Shown here: piece by piece, positions 11,101 to 20,388 of the stretch | How the letters are laid out: every line of letters begins with the position of its first letter | Position numbering within the stretch: position 1 is the first letter of the stretch | Origin: Edaphochlamys debaryana | Lineage: Eukaryota; Chlorophyta; Chlorophyceae; Chlamydomonadales | Direction of reading: 5' to 3' | DNA: 64,000 nucleotides | NCBI GenBank assembly: GCA_016858145.1 | Contig: JAEHOE010000103.1 | Coordinates: 186,001 to 250,000 of the forward strand | The notes under the pieces: model-generated | Databases searched by the model: none | What the model saw: only the letters and a program-made list of their open reading frames with translations | What the model was told of the DNA's origin: nothing | Program-made: the position numbers and the translations under genes

Positions 11101-14100
11101 AGGCCGGCGCGCCCTCCAACAGGCCACGCCCTCTCCCTCTTCCTCCTCTTCGCCCGCCTCCGCTGGTGCGGGCTTCTGCGCCGCCACCAACTCCTCCATC
11201 AGCCTGGTGGTGCTGCTGCGCCTGCCCGCCCCCGCCGCCCCCGATCTGGTGGCCTCCTACAAGGCCCGGCTCACGGAGACGTTGGCGGCGTGGGAGGCGG
11301 AGTCGGCGGCGGCGGGGCCCGGCTCTGGGGCGCTGCGGCTGTGCGGCGCGGCCAGTGCGGAGAACATCAGTGACGCAACCGAGGTGGGAGGGCGGGGTGC
11401 ATGGGGAGGGCAAGGTGGGAAGGTAGCGTGGAGGGGTGTATAGGAGGAGGGAAGCTGGAAAGGTCGGTTTGTGCGGAGGACAGGTGCGGATGAGCGTGGG
11501 CGGGTAGCACGGGGGACGTGGGGATAGGAGGGAGGGCGTGTGGCAGGATTTGGATGGGGATGTGCGTTTGGGTGGGCGGCAATCTCACCACCGCCTCTCC
11601 GCGCGAACCCGCCCACCCCCAGGTGACGGTCACTCGGGAGTTGCCCCTCACCGCCCAGGGGGTGGACGCTCTGGCCTCGGTGTGCGGGGCCGAGGCCCCC
11701 ACCCCCACCAGGGCGCTGGGGGGCGAGGGGAGCGAAGTGGCGTGCCTGCTGGCGGAGGCGCAGGCGGCGGGCGAGGGCGGGGGCGGGGGCGAGCCGGCAG
11801 CAAACTTCAGGGCACCGCCGCCTGCGCAGGTGCGCGGAGGAGGGGGCAGGAAGAGGGCGCCGCGCTCCTGTGCCCTCCAGTACACCCGCTGCCCCCCGCA
11901 ATGCCGTGCACCGCCTCATGCCCCGCCTCACCGCCACTCGGCCCAGCAGCCCCGTCGCCTTTCCTTCATCCCCCCATCCCCTTCTTTGCCCTTGCGTCCC
12001 CTGCCCTTCCCCTTCACTTGACCTCCACCCCCCCTCCCCCTCCCCCTCCCCTTCCCCGTCCCCGCAGCGCGCCGGCTCCGAGTCCACCCACTCGAGCCCC
12101 TCCGCCTCCTCCGCCGCACCCGACCCCACCAGCGGCACCGACAGCGGCGGCGGCGCCTCCCCCCTGGTCCCGGTGCTGGTGGCGGTGGGGTCGGTGGCGG
12201 CGACGGGGGCGGCGGCGCTGGCCTGCCTGGCGCTGGCGGGGGCGGCGCGGCGGCGGCGGCGGCGGCGGAAGCGAAAGGAGCCGCCGCAGGAGAGGGTGGA
12301 GCACGAGGGGGCGCAGCCGGAGGGGCAGGCGACGGGGACTGGGGTGGACGGGCGGGGCGCGGAGGAGGCGGGGGCGGGGGAGCAGGACGGAGCGCAGGCG
12401 TGGGGTCGGGGGTCGGCGGGGGATGGGGAGGCGGGGGCGGCGGTGGCGGCGGCGGCGGCGGCAACGCCGAGCGACGGGCAGGCGGGCCGTGTGGTCAAGG
12501 TACGTGGAGCCTTCCTTGACGCTGCGGGAATGAACTTCTGATGACTGGGTGTGATTGGGTATAATCCGTACCCGCGTGAAGCGGGTATGGCTGGGTCGCC
12601 GCCTTCAGTCGTTTCTGCCTGCTTACTTTGCTTTCTGCTTTTTGCTGTGTGGCCCGCCTGCTGGGCAGGTCGACTGGCCGCGCCTGGGGCTCACGGGTCA
12701 GCCGCCGCCGCCCTCGCCCCGCTCCGCCTGGAGGGGGGCCTCCGCCACGGGTACGGCAGCCCCCGGAGGGGGAGGGGGATGGGGCACGCAGGCGGGCGGG
12801 GCGGTGCCAGACGACCGCACACAGGTGGGGCTTACGGGGGCTGTGGGGGGCTGGAGGACGTGCTGGGTGCGTGGTGCCTTCGGCCTCCTTACCGATGCTG
12901 CTAACGGCTCAAATCCCCGCAGGTTGTGGGCATTACGCTTGGGCCGGACACAGACGGCCGCGCAGCCGACGCCAGCGGCGGCAGCAGCGGCGGAAGCGGG
13001 CTCCGGCGGCGGCCGGGCAGCAGCGGCAGCGGCACCCCTGCCTCACGCGGCGTTCTGGGCGGTCTGCGCCCGCGGCGGGGCTGGAGCCAAGCCGGCGGCC
13101 CTGGCGACGACTCTGCCGCCGCCGCTGCCGCTGACCCCGAGGCGGGCGAGGGCCTGGGCGCTAGCAGCAGCACATTTCCCTCCTCCGCCCGACGCCGAAC
13201 TGCTCCCGCCGCCGGACCCGAAAGTGGCGGCGGCGGTGGCAGCAACAGCGACGCCCTGCCCGCCGCCGCCGCGGCGCTTCCTGCTGTCGAGCCGCTGCCA
13301 ACCGCCCGGCCGCCGCCGCGCATGCGCACGGGCGTGTTCTGGCGCTCGCGGGTGGCGGTGGAGGACGCAGTGCGGGCCATAGCCAGCCGGGCAGGCAGGA
13401 GGCTGACCGCCGCCGCCGCCGCCGCCGCCGGTGCCAGCGGTGGTAGCGGCAGCGTCAGGGGGCCGACGGTGGTGGAGGACGCTGTGCGGGCGGCAGCGGC
13501 AACTTTGCGACAGGGCGCTGGGGGTACCCCCGCTGCAGCGGCGCCGCCGCAGGGTGCGCTGGGGTGGGGCTGGGCGCCGCCGCTGCGGCCGCCGGCTGAG
13601 GCGGAGGCGGCAGCGGCGGCGGTGGGGCCGGCAAAGGCGGGGGTTAGTGCCAGCGGTGATGCCGTCGAGGCGGTGGCAGCGGTGGGCAGCGGCACGGGTC
13701 CGAGCAGCTCCAGCGGCGGCGAGGGCGGCGGCGACAGTGGCAGCGGCGAAGGCGGAGGTGGTGAAAGTGGCAGCGGCGGCGGGGCCCCGCCACCGATGCT
13801 GGGCCGGGTCTGGACCCGGCGGCATGCCAGCGCCTCTGCGCCCGGCTTTGATCCGCGTGGCGGGGCCCCGGCCCCTGACCGGCCGCTGAACATGGGCATG
13901 TCCTACAAAGATGCCGGAGATCAGCATCTGACATCAGGTGCCGTGATGGCGGCGGCAGAGGTGGCGGCGGCGGCGGCGGCAGCCCTGCCCGGCGCTGCTG
14001 TGCCGCCGCTGCCGCTGCAGGGCCTGCGCCCGGGGCCGCCTCGGGCCGCATCGGAGAGCCACCGCGGCGGCGACGGCGGCGGCGGCAGTGGCAGCGGCGA

Positions 14101-15342
14101 GGGGCTAGCGGCGCGGCAGGAGCGGATGCGGAACGCGCGGTCGGCGGCGGCGGTCGGCGGAGGTCGCCAGCTGGACGTATTCGATGAGGGTGAGGACGAG
14201 CGCACGGGCGTGGGCGGCGGTGCAGCCGGCAGCGGCGGGGCAGCGGAGGGTCCGACAGAGGGGCAAGGCCGGCAGCCCGGACCGGACCGCGCCCCGTCTG
14301 GGCGGACGCGGACTCGGGCAAGGACCTGGGCTCGGGTTCGGGCGCAGCGCAGGTGGAGGCGGGCGGGCCGGACCAGGCCCGGGCCCACACGAGCGCGCCT
14401 GACAACGAGGTCCAGGGCATTGCCGGGGGCACGGACGGCGACGCGGACGGCAGCCTTGGCGGCGTGTCGTCACGGCCGCAGCAGCCCCACCCGCACCCGC
14501 ACCCCCAGCAGCCGCCCACGGCCCGGCGGCGGCAGGACCCGCCGCCGCGGCCGCGCCCTCTGGCGGAGCTCGTCACCTCCGCCATAGACGAGGAGGACGA
14601 GGCCCAGACGCTTATCCTACCACCATCAGAGGACAACCCCATGACCGAGGCCAACCAGGGCCAGGGCCACGGCCTCGGTCTGGGCCTGGGCCGGGTCATG
14701 GGCAGCAGCCCCAGGGGCAGCCTGCGCGCCTCCTCGACCGGCAGCACCAGCCTCAACAGCCGGCTGGGGCCGGACTCGGGAGGGCCCCACTCCTACCAAG
14801 CCCACGCCCATGGCCCTGCGCACGCACACTTCGGTCCCGCGACCGCCTCGGGGCCGGCCTCCGCGCCGCTGCCAGCGGGGGTCGGGCTGTCGGGAGTCTT
14901 GGGACCGATGGGCTCGAGGCGGGGGGCGGGGTCCGGCAGTGCGGCGGCCGTGGTGCCGGTGTCGGCGCCGCTGCAGCTGGTGGGGGGGCCAAGGGGCGAG
15001 GTCGTGGGGTCGGGGCCGGGGTCCGGGGCTGCGTTCCCAGGGCCACCCTCTCGCCGAGGCTCCCAGACGCAACCCGGCTCCGCACCCCCGGCTTCAGCCT
15101 CTGCCTCCGCCTCGCCGTCGCCGTCGCCGTCGCGGCGGCGGCTGTGGGGCCGCCCGGCGTGGCTGCAAGACGCCGCTGGCGGCGGCGGCGGCAGCGGCGG
15201 CTATGGCACCGCCAGCGACGGCTCGCCGCCGACGGGCGGCGGCGCAGGGCGGTTTGCGCCTTCGGGCGTGGCGGTGCGGGCGGCGGCGGTGCTGTCGCGG
15301 CTCAAGCGCGCGTCCACGGGGCAGGTCCAGGAGCTGCCTTGA
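5123..15342 (+). CDS. Membrane-anchored hydroxyproline-rich glycoprotein with giant SPP/EPP rod
   Basis: Eleven exons: 5123-5257, 5682-5767, 6176-6272, 6488-6603, 6749-6827, 6971-10807, 10991-11383, 11623-11829, 12068-12499, 12669-12824, 12923-15342. All phases agree except inside exons 6 and 11. The protein is about 2,650 residues if the frames are restored. It starts with a signal peptide ([17 protein letters not shown]) and a Cys-containing globular domain ([23 protein letters not shown]). A Pro-rich rod of about 1,190 residues follows ([12 protein letters not shown] type). Then come a second globular region with N-glycosylation sites (NISD, NVTC, NSSI), a hydrophobic segment ([20 protein letters not shown]) followed by [10 protein letters not shown], and a long low-complexity, presumably cytosolic tail with a repeated VEDAVRA motif. 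This is the layout of a cell-wall or matrix glycoprotein anchored as a type I membrane protein. It resembles volvocine HRGPs in general, but I do not see a pherophorin domain. Frame shifts are listed separately. The exact family is unknown. Confidence 0.78.
6995..10560 (+). repeat. Pro-rich rod-coding tract with four reading-frame changes
   Basis: This tract codes for SPP, EPP and LPP repeats. The Pro-rich reading moves from frame 2 to frame 1 near 7181-7186, to frame 0 near 8985-8991, back to frame 1 near 9980-9995, and back to frame 2 near 10290-10296. In between, the discarded frame turns into Arg/His/Ala-rich nonsense, so the true frame is clear. The four shifts cancel, and exon 6 leaves in the frame in which it entered. 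Confidence 0.8.
14286..14306 (+). other. Frame change in the last exon of the Pro-rich glycoprotein gene
   Basis: Upstream, frame 2 reads a Gly/Ala/Ser-rich tail ([16 protein letters not shown]). Downstream, frame 1 reads the equivalent composition ([19 protein letters not shown]) through to the stop at 15340-15342. Beyond this point frame 2 becomes Arg/Thr-rich, unlike the rest. A single missing base, or a very short intron that I cannot identify, would explain it. Confidence 0.65.
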
Positions 15343-15550
15343 TGGGGGGTACGGGCACTGTACGCAATGTACGGACGGAAGAGGTGCATGGCTGCATGCG
15401 GATGTGCAGGGTTGTGGCAGAAGGAGCAATGAGGTGACGGCACGGTGTGGCTGCGTCCACGGGGAAGGTTTGGAATGACGCGTTACAGGGTTGCGGCCAG
15501 CGGGCAGACGAGCTGCCGGCCCCACATGTGCGGGAAAGAGGCAGGTTATG

Positions 15551-15571
15551 CAGGTCCAGGAGCTGTCGTGA
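15551..15571 (+). repeat. Copy of the final codons and stop of the glycoprotein gene
   Basis: The 21 bases at 15551-15571 match 15322-15342 at 19 positions, including the TGA stop. The copy lies 229 bp downstream in the 3' flank. Confidence 0.75.
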
Positions 15572-15719
15572 ACCAACAACTAGCAGGGGATGGATGGGGA
15601 GTCAAGACCCCAGCCAGGTTGGTTGGAAGGCAGTTTGCGGGAGGCGTAGGGGTGTGCATGCACGTAGGTGCAGGCGGTCACAGGGCGTACGTGCCGCGCC
15701 AGCCGGCGGAGTAGTGCTG

Positions 15720-15895
15720 CAGCGACAGGTAGGGCCCCGGGTGTTGCGGCTGCCTGCTGGACATGTGCGTGCAATGGGACGGAAGGGCAGGACATGACTG
15801 GGCGGGGCCCCCGAGTGCTGCGGCGACAGGGACCCGGGTTCGTGTTGCTGCTGGAGATGTGATGCGTGCTACGGGACGGAAAGGCAGGACGCTAC
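15720..15895. repeat. Degenerate tandem duplication, period about 95 bp
   Basis: Two diverged units share gacaggtagggccccgggt / gacagggacccgggt, a gctgctggacatgtg / gctgctggagatgtg block and gggacggaagggcaggac / gggacggaaaggcaggac. The whole lies in the 3' flank of the Pro-rich glycoprotein gene. Confidence 0.65.
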
Positions 15896-16373
15896 TGTTT
15901 GGGTGGATGGGGCGCCGGGCGGCCCCCAGGCAGGTATGGGCTGCAAATGCTCGCTGACCATGCTCACGGCGCGCGTGGTCATCATAGTTGCGCGGCCTAG
16001 GGATTGCGTGACTGCACGGCGGGGCAAGTTGACAGGCCGGCGGGCGGGGGAAGTCCAATGCGTTCGTTCCAAACGCCCCCAACTACTACTTTCCCCAACC
16101 ACCGGGGCCGAAACGTCCTGACTGGGTGCGACCAGTGAACGTGCTTTACATGCATATGCAGTTGTATGGCCTGCACATGGCTGGTGTCGACGCGTGGAAC
16201 GTTGCAGCGCGCACGCACGCGGGCCGCGGTTTCATCGGCCCGAAGAGACGACACAATGCATCACGGTCTTCACAAACAATACGCTCAGCTCTGCTGCCTC
16301 GCGACATACTTCAGCTGACACTGACCTGAGTGCTTCACTCAATAGCAGCTCAGCCGAGCGGCACTGCTGCTGC

Positions 16374-16378
16374 TGTAA
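16374..16378 (+). terminator. TGTAA polyadenylation signal, candidate for the glycoprotein gene
   Basis: TGTAA is the usual green-algal polyadenylation signal. This is the first one I find downstream of the stop at 15342 and would give a 3' UTR of about 1.05 kb. Confidence 0.4.
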
Positions 16379-16844
16379 CTGATGGCATTGCCGCCCCGAC
16401 GGGACGTAGGCGCCGACTATCCCTCGGCAGGTGAGCTGGTTTCGCAGAGGTGACGTCATGCGATGTTGGGCTTGCGAATGAGGTGCAGCTGCGACAGCTG
16501 CATCATGTCTGTGCACCTCTTTAACGGACATGCACGGTCGTTCCGCTGTATCCACACTAGATGCAAGGTCACGCAAAGGCACCTCACAGCATGGGATGTC
16601 GGCTAAGGAGTGCACATGTTTGAACATGCATGAAGAGACCCGCCCTCTCGCGCACTCCCGCCTGGGCCTACCGAGCACATTGGGCTAAACGAACTCTTCT
16701 GCATGCTGTGGTCTGTCGAGCCGAGCGACTTAACTCATGCGCCCACCCATGGTTCCGGCACGCCGCCGCACGCCCATAACCCAGCAAGCGCCCTCCCGCC
16801 CCCTCCCGCCCCCCCAACACACCGCGGCACTACACCCCGTTGTC

Positions 16845-16852
16845 TATAATAA
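16845..16852 (+). promoter_or_regulatory. TATA-like element upstream of the secreted Pro/Arg-rich protein gene
   Basis: The sequence tataataa stands out in a C-rich stretch about 75 bp before the start codon at 16925. Its spacing suits a TATA box with a short 5' UTR, but this is positional inference only. Confidence 0.35.
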
Positions 16853-16924
16853 CCCCTCCCTCCCGTGCGTGCCCCTCCCCTCCCACCCCTACCTTCGTAC
16901 CTCAGCTCCGCTCTGCCGCCGACG

Positions 16925-18863
16925 ATGATGCTGGCGTTCGGCTTGCTGCTCCTCAGCCCCGCGCCGCTAGCGTCCGCAGACACCACGCGGGTGATTAACA
17001 CGATGTCGACGGTGGGCAATCAGTTTGTGTTCATGAGCACGCCTAACTACCCCACGGGGCTCCGGCGGCAAGTGGACTTCATCCTCTATCCATTCGAGTG
17101 AGTGCGGGGCTGGCATGCTCATACACTCAATTGCGTGCGTGATCCACCCCGTGCGTGTGCCTGCCTCGGCGGCTCGTATGTATAATTGACTGTGCCCCAA
17201 TGATGACTCGTCCTGCCATGTTTCTGCCACAGCGTGGCACCTGGGCGGATGGACCTCCCCCTCGCAAGAATCCGATTCCGCGCCATGACCAGGGACTTCT
17301 ACCTTGGCTCAAAGGGCTGCTCGACACTTGCGATGGCCCTTTTCCGAAGTCCTCTGGGCACGATTTATTCAATGGAACCCAAGGACTTCGTCGGCAGGCT
17401 ATGTGAGTTGCTGGCTGCTGGGCGTGATCTATGAGACAGGGTGCGTACGGCGGTGCGACGTGGTGACTGGCGGTCCCTGGCGGCGTTAGAGCGGCAACTA
17501 ACCGGCGGTGGAGCCAGCGCGGCGCTGGTGGTGGGGGACGATGTTCATGTGGGGATCTCATGGGGCCACGTACGCCTGTGCGTTCGCCCAATAGAAGGGG
17601 TCGTGCTGTCGTGGCGACGAGCGACTGGCTCTCTACTTAAAGGAGGAAGACTGCCGCTGGAAGGCCAAGCGTCAACGCAGCAGGCCATGCTGAGAGAGTG
17701 TCCCCCTATGCTAGTAGCATATGTACCGGTAGTGCCATTCGTGCTGTAGGGCAGGGCGTGTCGTCAGTCTTTCGGCACCGCCGTCTGAGCCTTACGACCC
17801 CACGCCCCACGCACACGCCTTTGCCCTGCTGTCCCTTACGCCTTGCCTTGCCTCAAAATACGTACCTCTCCCATGCCCTTGCCAAGCCCTCGCCATACCC
17901 TCCCCCCATCTCCCCCACATACAGCCCCTCGCACCTTCAACCTCACCAAGCCCGGGGTCCTCGAGACCATCAATGTGACCGTGCCCTCCGGCTCCACCTA
18001 CATGCTGCGCTCGGGATACCGCCACTTCCTGGCCATTGTGGGCATCGCCGGCGAGGATTGGAAATACGAGTCGGGTCCCGTTCCCAACAACACGGAAACC
18101 TGGTCCGCGTACACTGTTCCCAACGGGCAGCGATACACATGTGAGTTGGTTCTTGGCCTGGTGACAAGCGGAACCCTAGAAAGCTCAGCAGGGGCGCGTA
18201 GCCAGCGAGGCCTGTAAGCAGCGGCCTGTGCGAGCGAGGCCGCCGGAAAGAGCGCCGAGCATCCGGGGGGTGCCCCGTGACACCGTAATGTCCTCGATCG
18301 TCGCCCGCTCGCTCCATCCATCCGTCCATTCCACAGACTTCACTCCGCCCGCCGACACCCCGGCCGCCGTTCTCGGAAGCGACGACTTCTGGGACCTCGC
18401 CGCGTATTACGTAATACGGCAAGGAGCGCCGGGCAAGGCCGCCAAGTCCTTCTTCGCAGTTTGGGTTGAGGGGACCCCCGCGCGTGCCCCCAGGCCTCCC
18501 AGCCCCAGGCCCCCGCCCCCCAGCCCCAGGCCCCCGAGGCCCCCGAGGCCCAGCCCTAGGCCGCCCCGTCCCCCATCCCCGCCCCGCCCTCCGCGACCTC
18601 CGCGACCGCCTACTCCACCCTCTCCGCCACCCTCGCCTCGCCCGCCACCCTCGCCTCGCCCTCGCCCGCCTCGCCCACCCAAGCCGCCCTCACCGGCACC
18701 CCCGCCTCGCCCGCCTCGTCCGCCCGTCCTGCCCACACCGCCACGCCCGCTCCGCCCCCCAAACCCGCCGCCGAGCCCCAAGCCACCCCCACCCAGGCCC
18801 CCTTCGCCACCCCTCCCCAAGCCGCCCGCCCCGTACCCCCCAGGCCCCGCTGGCAGCGGGTGA
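16925..18863 (+). CDS. Secreted protein with globular N-domain and Pro/Arg-rich C-terminal tail
   Basis: Four exons in consistent phase: 16925-17097, 17233-17402, 17925-18140 and 18337-18863, giving 361 residues. Two ATGs stand side by side (16925, 16928), and the first is used here. The signal peptide is MMLAFGLLLLSPAPLASA, followed directly by DTTRVINTMSTVG. Residues about 19-232 form a globular region with NLTK, NVTV and NNTE N-glycosylation sites and motifs such as RHFLAIVGIAGEDWKYESG and DDFWDLAAYYVIRQGAP. From about residue 233 to the end the chain is PRPPSPRPPRPP-type, typical of hydroxyproline-rich wall and matrix proteins. I do not recognise the N-terminal fold. A secreted matrix role is inferred from the signal peptide and the tail. 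The upstream in-frame GTG at 16865 was not used because it would bury the signal peptide. Confidence 0.75.
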
Positions 18864-18877
18864 TGGCTGGACGTGTG

Positions 18878-18960
18878 TGTTGAGGGCTGCTCGCGTGAGC
18901 CAAGGAGACATAGGCGCGGCGGGAAGCCAGCCAAAACTAGGTGCGAATCCGGGATCCCGG
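18878..18960. repeat. Member of a weak dispersed repeat sharing a gctgctcgc core
   Basis: The segment ggctgctcgcgtgagcca followed by a ggcgcggc block and agccagcc resembles segments in the LamG-glycosidase intron (about 23092-23150) and in the ELL intron (about 34484-34548). The match is patchy, and the family assignment is tentative. Confidence 0.35.
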
Positions 18961-20332
18961 AAGCCCAGCCCTCCCGCTGTGTGTAGACAGCTGGCGCCCA
19001 ACGCACGTGTGCATACATAGCCATATGACCGTCTTTACTTGTTGCTCTTTCGGGTTCACTAGGTTCACGTGCTACCATACACATAATAACTCGGGGTCAG
19101 CATGCGGCAGTACACGGACCCCTGACTGTGCAGTACCCCGACCGCATTGCAAGCGCCTTGGGGTGGTTCAGCCCTTGCGCTCGATTACAACGCCTTATTA
19201 CAACTCCTGCTGGCCTACGTTTGCTGTTTCCTGCTGTGGCGTTGTGGCGCTTGTTGATGGGTGGACTCCTCGGGTTGTGAGTCGTACTAGTCGTACCGTA
19301 AGGCGGAGGACGGAGGGGGGACGGGGCGGGGCGAAGTAATACCGAGGGTTTCTGGCCTGGCACTGGCGGGCACGCCCTCCGGAGCTGCTGCCGGGGCCCT
19401 GCATTTGTCATGCCGGTGCGTGCTTACATGGCCGCAACCCTTCACACTAAGTGGGGTTGTCACTGTTGTTGTTACACGCATGGACAAGGGCATCAGCCGT
19501 GAACTTCCATACGGGCCGTAGGCCGTGTGCCCACGAACCTGCCACGAGCGGCTCGCGTGGCCAGGGGGTTGACGAGCACAGCTAGGCGAAGAGCCGCATT
19601 GCTGTCGGCCAAGCACTGGCGGATGGAGACGAGCTCCAGATCCGCAGCACGTCGACCTAGAGGGCTATCGTCCTTCGTCGCCGGCAAGGGCACGCAGGGC
19701 AGAGAGCTGGGCGGGTGGATAGCCACACGAGTTCTTCAGAGAGGGGGGGCAGGGGTGATGGGTGTGAAGGTACTGCTGGGCGGCGGCGACAGTTGCAGCG
19801 GGGCAAAGATGAAAGCGGACCGTCCGACCCTGGTGGCCGATAGTGTGTGTAGGTACGGGGTGGACGAAGGGTAGGGGTTCCTCTTCAGCGGTCAATGGGC
19901 GCATGGGTCACGGCACAGCCCTACGCAACGCCCCGGAGCTGCCCCGGAGGCTCGCTCCCTTGTCGCGGGGGGCTGAGGGGGTCGGAGGGCATAGGCTCCG
20001 TGCAGTGCACAAGCAGCAAGTCTATCTAGCACTGGTCGCAGGGGCCTGAGGGGGGACGTGGTGGGGCAAAAGGGGGGACAGGGCGCCGCTCGTCCATATG
20101 TGTCAAGGTTCTCGATTCAAGTACTCGATTGGCGTCTTCACATGTAGCGACGAGCCGCGTCACACATGCAAGTCTGCGCTGCACGCACTGACCTCGTTCA
20201 GGGGCTGGCAGGACAAAGGGTTGGAGGGGCTGGCAGGCAGGAGGCTCGTCCGCGTGCTGCGACAGCTCGTCCACAATGCGCAAGTGCGCAAATGGCCATA
20301 GGTGCTGCCTTCTCATACAGCTACAGCTAGCA

Positions 20333-20337
20333 TGTAA
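20333..20337 (+). terminator. TGTAA signal between two tandem genes
   Basis: This is the nearest TGTAA after the stop at 18863, but it would imply a 3' UTR near 1.47 kb that ends about 50 bp before the next start codon. It may be coincidental. Confidence 0.25.
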
Positions 20338-20388
20338 CAGATCACCGCTACACGCACTGACCTCTAGGTAGCGACAGGCATTTACCAC

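Larger units (their letters stand above)
15343..16924 (+). other. 3' flank of the glycoprotein gene and upstream region of the next gene
   Basis: About 1.6 kb with no recognisable exon. It holds a copy of the preceding stop-codon region (15551-15571), a degenerate tandem duplication of about 95 bp (about 15720-15895), and a TGTAA polyadenylation-type signal at 16374-16378. A TATA-like element lies near 16845. Confidence 0.6.
18864..20388. other. Intergenic region, no gene seen
   Basis: About 1.5 kb between the Pro/Arg-rich protein gene and the LamG-glycosidase gene. No exon with convincing composition was found on either strand. It contains one member of a weak dispersed repeat (about 18878-18960) and a TGTAA at 20333-20337, only about 50 bp before the next start codon. 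Confidence 0.6.

Noticed and set aside
14353..15342. A separate gene starting within the last exon of the glycoprotein
   Set aside because: There is no promoter space or signal, and its composition continues that of the upstream frame; a frame shift explains it better.
18935..18962. tRNA-like B box (ggtgcgaatccgg)
   Set aside because: No matching A box or cloverleaf upstream; treated only as part of a weak dispersed repeat.
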